Of a DNA stretch of 64,000 bases, positions 28,548 to 37,675 are shown piece by piece (the first letter of the stretch is position 1; every line of letters begins with the position of its first letter). The notes under the pieces were generated by a model. That model was given only the letters and a program-made list of their open reading frames with translations. It ran no database searches and was not told where the DNA came from. The position numbers and the translations under genes are program-made. The DNA comes from CAWCDJ01 sp963836015 (lineage in GTDB: Bacteria; Acidobacteriota; Terriglobia; Bryobacterales; Bryobacteraceae): positions 1,364,001 to 1,428,000 of the forward strand of contig CAWIIF010000004.1 of NCBI GenBank assembly GCA_963836015.1. Direction: 5' to 3'.

Positions 28548-29120
28548 ATGAGCGAACTGGACCAGGCCGACACCACCCGGCTGCTGCGGGATTGGGCGAA
28601 AGGAGACCGCGAAGCGCTCGATATCCTGGCGCCGCGCGTATATAAGGAGCTGCGCCGGGTTGCGGGAAACCTGATGCAAGCCGAACACGGCGGCCGCACT
28701 CTCACCGCCACTGCACTGGTCCACGAGGCTTATTTAAGGCTGGTGGACGTCAGGCGGGTTGAGGTGCAGCACCGCGCCCATTTTCTTTCCCTGGCCGCAA
28801 AAATGATGCGGCAGATCCTGCTCGACAAGGCGCGCCGCCGCCGCGCGGCTAAACGTGGAGACGGGGCGATCCGGGTCGACCTGGACGCCGTGGCCGAGGT
28901 GGTGCCGGGCGAGACGAGGGACCGCGTATTGATCGCCCTCGACGACGCATTGGAAGAACTCGCTGGCGTGGACGAACGCCGCGCCAGAGTGGTAGAGATG
29001 CGTTACTTCGGCGGCTTAAGCGTGGAGGAGACCGCCATCGCGCTCCGGGTGTCCGTCGATACCGTGATGCGCGACTGGAAGATTGCGCGCGCGTGGCTGA
29101 CGGCGCGCATCGGCGGCTGA
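28548..29120 (+). CDS. ECF sigma factor of the kinase-associated (TIGR02999/Sig-70_X6) type
   Basis: 190-residue paralogue of the sigma factor at 9427. ATG 28548 gives MSELDQADTTRLLRDWAKGD, which aligns from the first residues with the other copy; the open frame upstream to 28416 lacks homology. Sigma-2.2 reads T-A-T-A-L-V-H-E with Thr55 at the same position as in the paralogue and without the D-A-E-D core. Sigma-4 has RARVVEMRYFGGLSVEETAIAL and the turn VSVDTVMRDWKIARAWL. The divergent Ser/Thr kinase is the likely regulator, by analogy with known sigma-factor phosphorylation. Confidence 0.9.
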   Translation: MSELDQADTTRLLRDWAKGDREALDILAPRVYKELRRVAGNLMQAEHGGRTLTATALVHEAYLRLVDVRRVEVQHRAHFLSLAAKMMRQILLDKARRRRAAKRGDGAIRVDLDAVAEVVPGETRDRVLIALDDALEELAGVDERRARVVEMRYFGGLSVEETAIALRVSVDTVMRDWKIARAWLTARIGG

Positions 29121-29387
29121 GCGTCCACCCCGTACAGAAGTTTTTTCAAGCCATGCCAGTTTTCCTCTCCGAACTGCGCAATAGGGACGAAGGCAGGCGC
29201 GGATAGCGGACCCGGGGCACGTCGAGGTGATCCTGAACTGCTCCGCCGGCCGGGCGGTTCAAGAGCCGCTTAAGATGACGAAATGAAAAACGAATTTGGT
29301 CCGCCTTCCCGCGCTTTCCGCAATCGCCGCGGCGGCGAGCCATCCAAAGCCGAAACGCACCAGCTAATCCCTGACGGAGAGAATTCG
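29121..29387. other. 267-base gap, no gene recognised
   Basis: Between the ECF sigma gene and the beta-helix gene. An open frame runs into the next gene from 29283 but lacks a ribosome site. A GC-rich imperfect hairpin (CCGCC/GGCGG, about 29248-29262) is the only structure seen. No promoter hexamers stand out. Confidence 0.5.
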
Positions 29388-30711
29388 ATGCTTTTCCAAA
29401 ACCACGCGCTCACTACCTACGCAACACGCGCCGCCACCCGAATGGGAGTTGGCGGAGCCGCCTGCTGCATCACTTTGTTGCTGTTTTCCATCGCGCAGCC
29501 GGCGTCCGCGGCCATCCTCTGCGTCGATCCATCCGGCAAGGCCGGCTGCCAGACGACGATCGGAGCCGCGGTGGCCGCGGCCAACTCCGGCGACATCATC
29601 AACGTCGCTCCGGGAACCTATGCAGAGACCGTGACCATCGGGAAACCCCTGACGCTGAACGGCGCCAGCGTGGCCACTACGATCATCGATGCCAGCGGCC
29701 TCTCCTGGGGCATTTATGTAGACGGCATCGATAATCCGGGCCTCGCCGGTGTTCTGGTCTCCGGACTCACCATTCAGAACGCAAAATTCGAAGGAATTCT
29801 CGTGGCGAATGCGAGCTACGTCACAATCGCGGACAACATCGTAACCGGCAATAACACGGGCTTAACGACCGACGCCATGGGCAAGACCAGCTGCCCCGGT
29901 ATTCCCGCTTTCGAAACTAACGAGGGCCAGGACTGCGGTGAGGGCATTCACCTCGAAGGCGCGGATCACAGCCGCGTCCTGAACAACATAGTTCAGCAAC
30001 AATGCCGGCGGTATCCTGATCACCGACGATACGGGCGCGAATTTTGAGAACGTGATCGCCGGAAACAAGGTGATCGACAACGTGCTCGACTGCGGCATTA
30101 CGCTCGCCTCTCACGCTCCCGCGGCGATGACTGGTTCCATGACGCCGCTGGGGGTCTACCACAATACGGTCAGCGGCAATGTTTCCTCCGGTAATGGCAC
30201 CAAGACAGGGGAGGGCGCGGGGGTCGGCATTTTCGCCAGCGCGCCGGGCACGGCGGACTACGGCAACGTCGTCATCAACAATCAACTTACGGGCAATGGG
30301 ATTCCCGGCGTTGCGATCCACGGCCACGCGCCGGGCCAGAACCTGAATAATAATGTGATCGTCGGGAACCAGATCAGCGGGAATGGACCAGACGCGGGCG
30401 ACCCCGGCCCTACCGGCATTCACGTTTCCAGCGTTGTGCCGGTCACCGGCCTCGTGATTTCCGATAACACGATCTCCGGGGAGAAGGTCTCGATCGCGAT
30501 CGCCGCGGGGGGTGAGGTCCGAATCCAGCGAAACAGCCTTGGCGGCATGCTCGGCGTCGATAATATGGGCGCGGCCGCTGTCTACGCCGATTACAACTGG
30601 TGGGGCTGCAATGGTAATCCCGCGTATCCCCTATCCGCATTCGCAGGCTGCGCTGTCGCAGCCGGCAAGGTCAACGTAAGCAACTGGCTGCCGGCAGCAC
30701 CGAACCAGTAG
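29388..30711 (+). pseudogene. secreted right-handed beta-helix protein, frameshifted
   Basis: ATG 29388 follows GGAGAG (29376-29381) and starts a long signal peptide (MLFQNHALTTYATRAAT ... CCITLLLFSIAQPASAA). The mature part has the DUF1565/NosD-like opening (GDIINVAPGTYAETVTIGKPLTLNGA) and repeats of the pattern V-x-I-x-D-N-x-I-x-G-N. At 29999-30001 the reading frame is lost: one extra base turns LNNIVQQ into an unrelated tail ending near 30047. The +1 frame resumes exactly with NAGGILITDDTGANFENV and runs through further repeats (NNQLTGNGIPGVAIHGH) to 30711. Such proteins act as polysaccharide lyases/hydrolases or surface structures; no catalytic residues can be assigned. One-base insertion or sequencing error. 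Confidence 0.8.
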
Positions 30712-30726
30712 CCCCCCGACCGGTCC

Positions 30727-30745
30727 GGCGGGCCGCCGGCCCGCC
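30727..30745. other. perfect GC hairpin after beta-helix gene
   Basis: GGCGGGCC, loop GCC, GGCCCGCC: an eight-base-pair stem 16 bases after the beta-helix stop. No T run follows, so it is a structure or factor-dependent terminator candidate only. Confidence 0.4.
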
Positions 30746-30782
30746 GCCCCGGCGTCTCTCCGGGACGGAGGCGCAACTCATC

Positions 30783-31748
30783 ATGCGAACGATGAAGAAA
30801 ATAGCCCTCGAGGAGCACTTCCTGACCCCTGGCTTCGAGGAATATTGGGCTCCGACCGTCGTCAACATCGATCCGGCGATCTACAACCGGCTGCACGCCC
30901 AACTCGTCGATTTCGGCAGCCTGCGCCTCGATGCCATGGACCGGGCGGGAATCGAACGATCCGTACTCAGCCTCGCCGGCCCCGGCGTCCAAAGAGAACC
31001 CGATACCGCTGTTGCGCGCCGCAAGGCGAGCGAAGTAAACGACCTGCTGGCCCGCGAAATCCTGAAACAGCCGGGTCGCTACTCCGGTTTTGCGCATCTT
31101 CCGATGCAGGATCCAGCCGCGGCCGCGGACGAGCTGGAACGGTGTGTATGCGACCTCGGGTTTTGTGGAGCTCTGATCAACGGCCATACCAACGGCGAAT
31201 ATCTCGATCATCCGAAGTTCTACGGGTTTTGGGAGCGCGCGGAGCGGATCGGCGCTCCGATCTACCTGCATCCGGCGGATCCCATTTCCAGTTATCCCGC
31301 CATCGCCGGATGCGCCGCGCTGAAGCGCGCCATGTGGGAATGGTCTGTTGAGACGGGCTCCCATGCGCTACGTCTGGTCTTCGGCGGCATCTTCGATCGC
31401 TTTCCGGGAGTGACGCTCGTGCTGGGGCATCTGGGAGAGACTCTGCCATACCTGCTTTGGCGCTTCGACAGCCGGGCCGGGATTTACGGGCTGAAATTGA
31501 AGAAGCGCCCATCGGAATATATCCGGGAGCACATCTTTGTGACCACGTCGGGAATGTTCTCGGCCGAACCCCTGCTGTGCTCGATCGGTGCGCTCGGCGC
31601 CGGCCGCGTGATGTTTTCAGTCGATTACCCATTCGAGTCGGCCGACCAAGCTGCGAGCTTTATCGAAAGCGCTCCGCTGCCCGATCGGGAGCGCATGGAC
31701 GTCTGCTTCCGGAATGCGGAAAGACTGCTCGGGCTGGAGAGCAGGTGA
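30783..31748 (+). CDS. metal-dependent decarboxylase/amidohydrolase (ACMSD/gamma-resorcylate decarboxylase family)
   Basis: 321-residue TIM-barrel enzyme of amidohydrolase_2. The N terminus KKIALEEHFLTP matches the ExH start of gamma-resorcylate and 2,3-dihydroxybenzoate decarboxylases, with Glu10 and His12 as metal ligands. Further ligands are seen in PIYLHPADP (His), VLVLGHLGETLPYLLWR (His) and FSVDYPFE (Asp). These enzymes remove CO2 from hydroxybenzoates without oxidation. An aromatic-acid decarboxylase is the best guess; amidohydrolase activity on another ring compound is possible. The stop overlaps a possible GTG start of the MFS transporter, so uptake and turnover of one substrate is plausible. 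MKKIAL at 30792 is an alternative start. Confidence 0.82.
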   Translation: MRTMKKIALEEHFLTPGFEEYWAPTVVNIDPAIYNRLHAQLVDFGSLRLDAMDRAGIERSVLSLAGPGVQREPDTAVARRKASEVNDLLAREILKQPGRYSGFAHLPMQDPAAAADELERCVCDLGFCGALINGHTNGEYLDHPKFYGFWERAERIGAPIYLHPADPISSYPAIAGCAALKRAMWEWSVETGSHALRLVFGGIFDRFPGVTLVLGHLGETLPYLLWRFDSRAGIYGLKLKKRPSEYIREHIFVTTSGMFSAEPLLCSIGALGAGRVMFSVDYPFESADQAASFIESAPLPDRERMDVCFRNAERLLGLESR

Positions 31749-31765
31749 GTCGAAACAGGAATCGC

Positions 31766-33031
31766 ATGGAGGAGAGTGCCGCATGGGTTTGGAGTAGGAG
31801 GCGGTGGTGGATCGTACTTGCGTCTGTGCTGGGCCTGCTGGTCGGAAACGGTCCGGTCATGCAGTTCACGTTTGGGACACTGTTGCCGTCCATCACGCGC
31901 CAATTCGGGTGGAGTCGCGGCCTGGTCTCTTCCGCCATGGTCGTGGGACTCTGGGTGACGGGAATCACCACGCCGGTAGTCGGCCGTCTGGTAGATCGAT
32001 TCGGGATTCGGGCGGTGGCGCTTCCCGCCATCGTGGTGTTTTCTCTCGCTACCGCATCGGTCGCGTGGGTCCCTGCGTCTCCAGCGGTCTTCACTGCTCT
32101 GTACGCACTAATGGGGCTTGGGGCCGCCGGGCAAACGCCGCTCATCTACGCCAAGGCGATCTCGGCACGATTCGATCATCAGCGCGGGCTTGCGCTCGGC
32201 ATCGCCATGGCGGGAGTCGGCCTGGGCGCTGCTCTCGTTCCCCAGTTTGCGCAAGAGATGATCGGTATTGCCGGCTGGCGGGGGGCATACGCCGGCCTCG
32301 GGGTGCTGACCTTCGTTCTCGCCTTTCCTGCGGTAGCATTGTTCGTTGGCAGGCCGGCCGCGGACCAGCAGGTCGCTGTACAGGGGGTCTCCATCGTCAC
32401 GATGCCCGGCCTTTCCGGTATAGAAGCGTTGCGAACCGCTCGATTCTGGTCTCTTGCCTTCAGCTTCTTCATTGTGTCCGGCACAACCGGGGGCGTCATC
32501 TCTCACTTGGTCCCCCTGATGGCGGACCGCGGAGTCTCTCCACAAATCGCCACCGCGATGATGGGCGTCGCGGGCACTGCCTTAATCGGAGGCCGTTTGC
32601 TCTCCGGCTTTCTGCTGGATCGCATCCACGCACCCTACGTCGCGGCCGTGTTCTTTCTCGCTCCCCTGATGGGGATCATCGTGCTACTGAGGACGCTGCG
32701 ACCGGAAGGGGCAGCACTCGGCACGGTGCTCGTCGGGATCGGCGTCGGCGCCGAGGTGGATCTGATCGCCTTCTTGCTGTCTCGCTATTTGGGCATGCGG
32801 TCCTTCGGCGAGATCTATGGATACTTTTTCTCGATCTTCATGCTGGGAGCAGGGCTCGGTCCCTTCGCCATGGGCGTGTCGTACGACAGGACCGGCTCTT
32901 ACGAGCGGATGCTCGTGTGCTTCGCGGTCGCACTGGCTCTTGCCGGCCTGCCAATGCTGCGTTTAGGCCCTTATGCATATCCGACTGCGCTCGAAACCGA
33001 CGAAGAGAATGCCCTGGCTCCGGCCCACTGA
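31766..33031 (+). CDS. MFS transporter, monocarboxylate/OFA-like
   Basis: 421-residue 12-helix transporter. AGGA at 31757-31760 supports ATG 31766 (MEESAAWVW); an in-frame GTG at 31745 overlapping the previous stop is the alternative. The first helix has GNGPVMQFTFGTLLPSITRQFGWSR and the A-loop VVGRLVDRFGIRAVAL carries the MFS G-x-x-x-D-R motif. The second half has GGRLLSGFLLDRI. This pattern is typical of carboxylate (oxalate/formate, monocarboxylate) MFS members. Following the decarboxylase closely, it may import its aromatic-acid substrate or export the product (inference). Confidence 0.85.
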   Translation: MEESAAWVWSRRRWWIVLASVLGLLVGNGPVMQFTFGTLLPSITRQFGWSRGLVSSAMVVGLWVTGITTPVVGRLVDRFGIRAVALPAIVVFSLATASVAWVPASPAVFTALYALMGLGAAGQTPLIYAKAISARFDHQRGLALGIAMAGVGLGAALVPQFAQEMIGIAGWRGAYAGLGVLTFVLAFPAVALFVGRPAADQQVAVQGVSIVTMPGLSGIEALRTARFWSLAFSFFIVSGTTGGVISHLVPLMADRGVSPQIATAMMGVAGTALIGGRLLSGFLLDRIHAPYVAAVFFLAPLMGIIVLLRTLRPEGAALGTVLVGIGVGAEVDLIAFLLSRYLGMRSFGEIYGYFFSIFMLGAGLGPFAMGVSYDRTGSYERMLVCFAVALALAGLPMLRLGPYAYPTALETDEENALAPAH

Positions 33032-33171
33032 CTGCAGCCCTTCGTAAGGCTCAATGCTTACCCCGGCAAGCAACCGACCAGGGCTCCTGAATGTATTGTC
33101 GGCAAGCCGGAAACGGACGCGCTCAAACCCGATTTCCCGCCATCGAGGGTCCCAGTTGAATTCGTTCGGTG

Positions 33172-33177
33172 TACAAT
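33172..33177 (+). promoter_or_regulatory. -10 element TACAAT close to the GH127 start
   Basis: TACAAT ends ten bases before ATG 33188, predicting a leader of only a few bases. No clear -35 hexamer. Confidence 0.35.
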
Positions 33178-33187
33178 AATTCCAACC

Positions 33188-35605
33188 ATGAAAGCGATTG
33201 CAGGCCTCGCCGCCGCCGCTGTCCTCTGGCCCGCCCAGGCGCAGCCCCAGCGCGATTACCCCGTGAAGCCCGTCCCCTTCACCGCCGTCCACGTCAACGA
33301 CGCCTTCTGGGCTCCGCGCATCGATATCAATCGCCGGATCACCATCCCTTTCGCCTTCAAGAAGGATGAGGAGACCGGCCGCGTCGACAACTTCATCCGC
33401 GCCGCCGAGGCCCTCCGCGGCGAGCCCTTCTCGAACCACAAGCCCCCCGGCTACCCCTTTGACGATACCGATGTCTACAAGGTCATCGAGGGCGCCTCGT
33501 ACACCCTCAGCGTCACTCCCGATCCCCAGCTCGACGCCTACCTCGATACCCTCATCGCCAAGATCGCCGCCGCCCAGGAGCCCGACGGCTACCTCTACAC
33601 CGCCCGCACCATCGATCCGCTGCACCCCCACGCCTGGTCCGGCCCCCGCCGCTGGATGCTCGAATCCGTCGACAGCCACGAGCTCTACGATCTCGGCCAC
33701 CTTTATGAGGCTGCCGTCGCCCACTACCAGGCTACCGGCAAGCGCACTCTCCTCGACATCGCCCTCCGCACGGCCGACCTCCTCGACCGCACCTTCGGCC
33801 CCGGCAAGCAAATAATCTGGCCCGGCCACCAGATCACCGAGATGGGTCTCGCCAAGCTCTACCGCGTCACCGGAGACCAGCGCTACCTCAAGCTCGCCAA
33901 GTTCATGCTCGATTCGCGCGGCCCCGACGGCCGCCAGGGCAGCGGACGCACCTACAACCAGTCGCAAGCCAAAGTGGTGGACCAGACCGAAGCCGTCGGC
34001 CACGCCGTGCGCGCCACCTATATGTACTCCGGCATGGCCGACATCGCCGCGCTCACCGGCGACACCGCCTACGTCTCCGCCATCGATAAGATCTGGGAGA
34101 ACGTCGCCGGCAAAAAGCTCTACATCACCGGCGGTATCGGCGCCCGGGCGTCCGGAGAGGCGTTCGGCAACAACTACGAACTGCCCAACATGGCCGCCTA
34201 CAATGAAACCTGCGCCGCCGTAGGCAACGATTTCTGGAACCACCGCCTCTTCCTGCTCCACGCCGACGCCAAATACATCGACGTCATGGAGCGCACGTTA
34301 TATAACGGCCTGATTTCCGGCGTCTCGCTCGACGGCACGACGTTCTTCTACCCCAATCCGCTTGAATCGAACGGCCAGCACGCACGGAGCCCCTGGTTCG
34401 GCGTGGCCTGCTGTCCCGGCAACATCACCCGCTTCATGCCCTCCGTGCCCGGCTACGTCTACGCCCAGCGCGGCGACACCCTCTGGGTCAACCTCTTCAT
34501 CGGCAGCACCGCCGAGGTCAAGCTCGACGACGGCCGCACCGTCCATCTCACTCAGCAGACCCGCTATCCCTGGGATGGCGACGTCAAAATGACGGTCGAC
34601 CCCGGCCAGCCCGCCGCGCTCACCATCAATGTCCGCATTCCCGGCTGGGCCCGAAACGAGCCTGTCGCCAGCGACCTCTACCACTACGCCGAAAAGTCCA
34701 CCGCGCCCGTCGTCCTCAAGGTCAACGGCAAGCCTGTGCCTATCCAGCTCGATAAAGGGTATGTCGCGCTCCAGCGCACCTGGAAGACCGGCGACACCAT
34801 CGAGCTAAATCTCCCCATGCCCGTACGCCGGGTCCTTGCCAACTCGGAGGTGGCTGCCGACCGCGGTCGCGTCGCCCTCGAGCGCGGCCCCATTGTCTAC
34901 ACCGCCGAATGGGCTGACAATCCGAACGGCAAGGTCCGCAACCTCATGCTTCCGGATGCCTCGAAGCTCACCGCCGAGTTCCGCCCGGATCTTCTCAAAG
35001 GCGTCGAAGTTTTGAGGGGCCGCGCGGTCGCTCTCTCCTACAACCACGACGGCCGCGTCACCAGAACCGAGGAGCCCTTCACCGCCATCCCTTACTACGC
35101 CTGGGCCAATCGCGGCCGCGGCCAGATGATGGTCTGGATCCCCGATACCGAAGCGAGCGCCCGGCCCGCGCCTTTCCCGACCGTCGCCACCACCGCCAGG
35201 GTCGCCGTCTCGTCCAACCCCCACCACATGAATCCCGACGCCGTTAAGGATGGAGAGACGCCCGGCTCCTCCGCCGATCACGCCGGCTATTTCGACTGGT
35301 GGAATCAGCGCGGCACTAAAGAGTGGATCGAGTACGCATTCGAAAGGCCCGCGACGGTCTCGCAGTCCGAGGTCTACTGGTTCGACGATACCGGCTCTGG
35401 CGGTGTCCGCGTCCCCGCTTCGTGGCGCATCCTCTATAAGGATGGCGACGATTGGAAGCCGGTCGAAGCCGCGGGCTCCTACTCCGTGGCGCGCGATCAG
35501 TTCAACAGCATAACCTTCAAGCCGGTGATCACGACGGCTCTCCGTCTCGAAATCCAGGCTCAGCCCGAGTGGCCGGCCGGCGTGCAAAAGTGGCAGGTGA
35601 AATAG
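33188..35605 (+). CDS. GH127 beta-L-arabinofuranosidase (DUF1680), exported
   Basis: 805-residue glycosidase predicted to release beta-L-arabinofuranose from plant glycans such as hydroxyproline-rich glycoproteins. Signal peptide MKAIAGLAAAAVLWPAQA. The (alpha/alpha)6 barrel carries the HypBA1-type catalytic set: Glu324 (ASGEAFGNN; acid/base), Glu340 and Cys342 (NETCAAVGN; zinc), Cys408-Cys409 (VACCPGN; nucleophile and zinc). The spacing Glu324-Glu340-Cys342 is identical to Glu322-Glu338-Cys340 of HypBA1. The C-terminal part adds beta-sandwich domains, including a discoidin-like region (GYFDWWNQRGTKEWIEYAF). The next gene, ten bases on, is a second DUF1680 enzyme. Confidence 0.92.
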   Translation: MKAIAGLAAAAVLWPAQAQPQRDYPVKPVPFTAVHVNDAFWAPRIDINRRITIPFAFKKDEETGRVDNFIRAAEALRGEPFSNHKPPGYPFDDTDVYKVIEGASYTLSVTPDPQLDAYLDTLIAKIAAAQEPDGYLYTARTIDPLHPHAWSGPRRWMLESVDSHELYDLGHLYEAAVAHYQATGKRTLLDIALRTADLLDRTFGPGKQIIWPGHQITEMGLAKLYRVTGDQRYLKLAKFMLDSRGPDGRQGSGRTYNQSQAKVVDQTEAVGHAVRATYMYSGMADIAALTGDTAYVSAIDKIWENVAGKKLYITGGIGARASGEAFGNNYELPNMAAYNETCAAVGNDFWNHRLFLLHADAKYIDVMERTLYNGLISGVSLDGTTFFYPNPLESNGQHARSPWFGVACCPGNITRFMPSVPGYVYAQRGDTLWVNLFIGSTAEVKLDDGRTVHLTQQTRYPWDGDVKMTVDPGQPAALTINVRIPGWARNEPVASDLYHYAEKSTAPVVLKVNGKPVPIQLDKGYVALQRTWKTGDTIELNLPMPVRRVLANSEVAADRGRVALERGPIVYTAEWADNPNGKVRNLMLPDASKLTAEFRPDLLKGVEVLRGRAVALSYNHDGRVTRTEEPFTAIPYYAWANRGRGQMMVWIPDTEASARPAPFPTVATTARVAVSSNPHHMNPDAVKDGETPGSSADHAGYFDWWNQRGTKEWIEYAFERPATVSQSEVYWFDDTGSGGVRVPASWRILYKDGDDWKPVEAAGSYSVARDQFNSITFKPVITTALRLEIQAQPEWPAGVQKWQVK

Positions 35606-35615
35606 GAGAACCGTT

Positions 35616-37643
35616 ATGAGCGAACAGAAACCGTCTTCGAATGTAAGCCGCCGGACCTTCGCCGCCGCGCTGGCCGCCCCTGCTTTGATGGCCCAACAGC
35701 CGGCCACTCCCCAGCCCGCGCCCCAGCCGCGGCGCCGCGGCCCTCTGCCGGAAGTTCCGCCCTTCGACGGCCCCATTGAATTCGTACGCAAAGACGTCGC
35801 GCCTAAGGTGCAGGCTTTCCCACTCACGCACGTCAAGCTTCTGCCTGGCCCCTTTCACGACGCCCAGGAGTGGAATCGCGGATACATGGCGCGGCTCGAC
35901 GCCCCCCGCCTGCTCTACAATTTCCGTCAGAACGCCGGCTTGCCCACCGGCAGCGTCGAAAGTCCCTTCGGCGGATGGGAGGCTCCCGCCGATGGCAAAC
36001 ACGGCACCGAGCTGCGCGGCCACTTCACCGGCCACTACCTTTCCGCCAGCGCGCAGTTGTACGCCTCCACCGGAGACAAAGACGCCAAGGCCAAAGGCGA
36101 CGAGCTCGTCGCCGAGCTGGCCAAGTGCCAGCAGAAGCTCGGCGGGGGTTATCTTAGCGCCTTCCCCACCGAACTCTTCGATCGCCTCGATGCCCTCTCC
36201 GGTAAGCCTCGTAACCCCGAGCCCGGCGCGCCGCAACTCCCCTGGGCGCCTTTCTACACTATCCACAAGATCATGGCCGGCATGCGCGACATGCACCAGC
36301 TCGCTGATAACCGGCAGGCCCTCCAGGTGCTCGAAGGCATGGCGGGATGGGCCGACCAGTGGACCGCCTCGAAATCCGAAGAGCACATGCAGCAGATCCT
36401 TGGTACCGAGTACGGCGGCATGGCCGAAGTGCTCTACGACCTCGCCGCCATCACCAACAACGACCAGTGGGCCAAAGCGGCCGACCGCTACACCAAGAAG
36501 TGGTTCTTCAATCCCCTGGCCATGCGCCGCGACGAGCTCAACCACGGCCCCAACGGCTTTCCCCTCCACGTCAACACCCACATCCCGCAAGTCATCGGAG
36601 CCGCGCGCCGCTACGAAATCTCCGGCGACATGCGCTTCCACGACGTGGCCGATTACTTCTGGTACGAAATCGACACCGCCCGCAGCTACGTCACCGGCGG
36701 CACCAGCAATGGCGAGCTCTGGTACGGCCAGCCCCGCGAGCTCGCGCACGAGCTCAAGGTCAGCGTCTCCACCGCTGAATGCTGCTGCGCCTACAACATG
36801 ATGAAGCTCACCCGCCACCTCTACGGCTGGACCGCCGATCCGCGCTACTTCGATTACTACGAGCGCCTCATGCTCAACCACCGCCTCGGCACCATCCTCC
36901 CCGACAAAGGCTACACGCAGTATTACCTCTCGCTCACACCCGGTGCCTGGAAGACCTTCAATAACGAGGACCATTGCTTCTGGTGCTGTACCGGCACCGG
37001 CGTCGAAGAGTATTCCAAGCTGGCCGACAGCATTTACTGGCACGACGGCCGCGGCCTTTACGTCAACCAGTTCATCCCGTCCGAGCTGAGTTGGAGCGAG
37101 AAAGGCCTCAGGCTCCGCCAGGAGACCAAATACCCCGAGCAGCAGAGCACGACCCTGACCTTCACCACCGAAAAGCCCGTCGCGATGCCCGTCCGCCTGC
37201 GCATCCCCGCGTGGCTCGATTCCGCCCCCACGGTCAGGATCAACGGCCGTGCGCTCGAGGCCTCGGCCGCACCCGGCAGCTATCTCACCATCACGCGCAC
37301 CTGGAAGACCGGCGACCGCGTCGAGCTAGCGCTTCCCATGCGCCTGCGCATCGAGGCCATGCCCGACGACCCGCACATGCAGGCCGTCCTCTATGGCCCC
37401 CTGGTGCTTGCCGGCGATCTCGGCACGGAGGGACTGACCGAGCAGAACACGATTGGCCATAGCGCCCCCACTCCGCAGCGCGTCCCGATCGAGATCCCAT
37501 CCTTCCACTCCGCCGAGTCGTGGGTGAAGCCGGCGGACGCCCCTCTTACGTTCCGCACCGCGGGTCAATCGAAAGACGTCACGCTAGTCCCGTTGAACAG
37601 CATCTTCAACAGGCGCTACAGCGTCTACTGGCAGGTATCATGA
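35616..37643 (+). CDS. DUF1680 glycoside hydrolase, GH146-like beta-L-arabinofuranosidase, Tat-exported
   Basis: 675-residue enzyme of the same superfamily as the gene before it but a different branch. A twin-Arg leader is clear (SRRTFAAALAAPALMAQQ), followed by a Pro-rich linker. The barrel contains GHFTGHYLSASA, GGGYLSAFP, LPWAPFYTIHKIMAGM, the Glu388-Cys389-Cys390-Cys391 cluster (STAECCCAYNMMKL) and Cys454/Cys457/Cys458 (CFWCCTGTGVEEYSKL), consistent with a Cys-zinc centre as in BT0349-type GH146. A C-terminal beta domain follows. It shares an operon with the GH127 gene (ten-base gap); together they probably clip different linkages in arabinosylated plant material. A perfect hairpin follows its stop. 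Confidence 0.88.
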   Translation: MSEQKPSSNVSRRTFAAALAAPALMAQQPATPQPAPQPRRRGPLPEVPPFDGPIEFVRKDVAPKVQAFPLTHVKLLPGPFHDAQEWNRGYMARLDAPRLLYNFRQNAGLPTGSVESPFGGWEAPADGKHGTELRGHFTGHYLSASAQLYASTGDKDAKAKGDELVAELAKCQQKLGGGYLSAFPTELFDRLDALSGKPRNPEPGAPQLPWAPFYTIHKIMAGMRDMHQLADNRQALQVLEGMAGWADQWTASKSEEHMQQILGTEYGGMAEVLYDLAAITNNDQWAKAADRYTKKWFFNPLAMRRDELNHGPNGFPLHVNTHIPQVIGAARRYEISGDMRFHDVADYFWYEIDTARSYVTGGTSNGELWYGQPRELAHELKVSVSTAECCCAYNMMKLTRHLYGWTADPRYFDYYERLMLNHRLGTILPDKGYTQYYLSLTPGAWKTFNNEDHCFWCCTGTGVEEYSKLADSIYWHDGRGLYVNQFIPSELSWSEKGLRLRQETKYPEQQSTTLTFTTEKPVAMPVRLRIPAWLDSAPTVRINGRALEASAAPGSYLTITRTWKTGDRVELALPMRLRIEAMPDDPHMQAVLYGPLVLAGDLGTEGLTEQNTIGHSAPTPQRVPIEIPSFHSAESWVKPADAPLTFRTAGQSKDVTLVPLNSIFNRRYSVYWQVS

Positions 37644-37649
37644 TTGGTG

Positions 37650-37671
37650 GGGCAGGCCTCCCGGCCTGCCC
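37650..37671. terminator. hairpin between convergent GH146-like and cytochrome genes
   Basis: GGGCAGGCC, loop TCCC, GGCCTGCCC: a perfect nine-base-pair stem lying between two convergent stop codons (37643 and 37676). Position suggests a two-way terminator, though T runs are poor; it may also be a REP-type element. Confidence 0.5.
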
Positions 37672-37675
37672 GCTC

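Noticed and set aside
29283..29387. Upstream start for the beta-helix protein at 29283
   Set aside because: No ribosome site, and the signal peptide begins cleanly at 29388 after GGAGAG.
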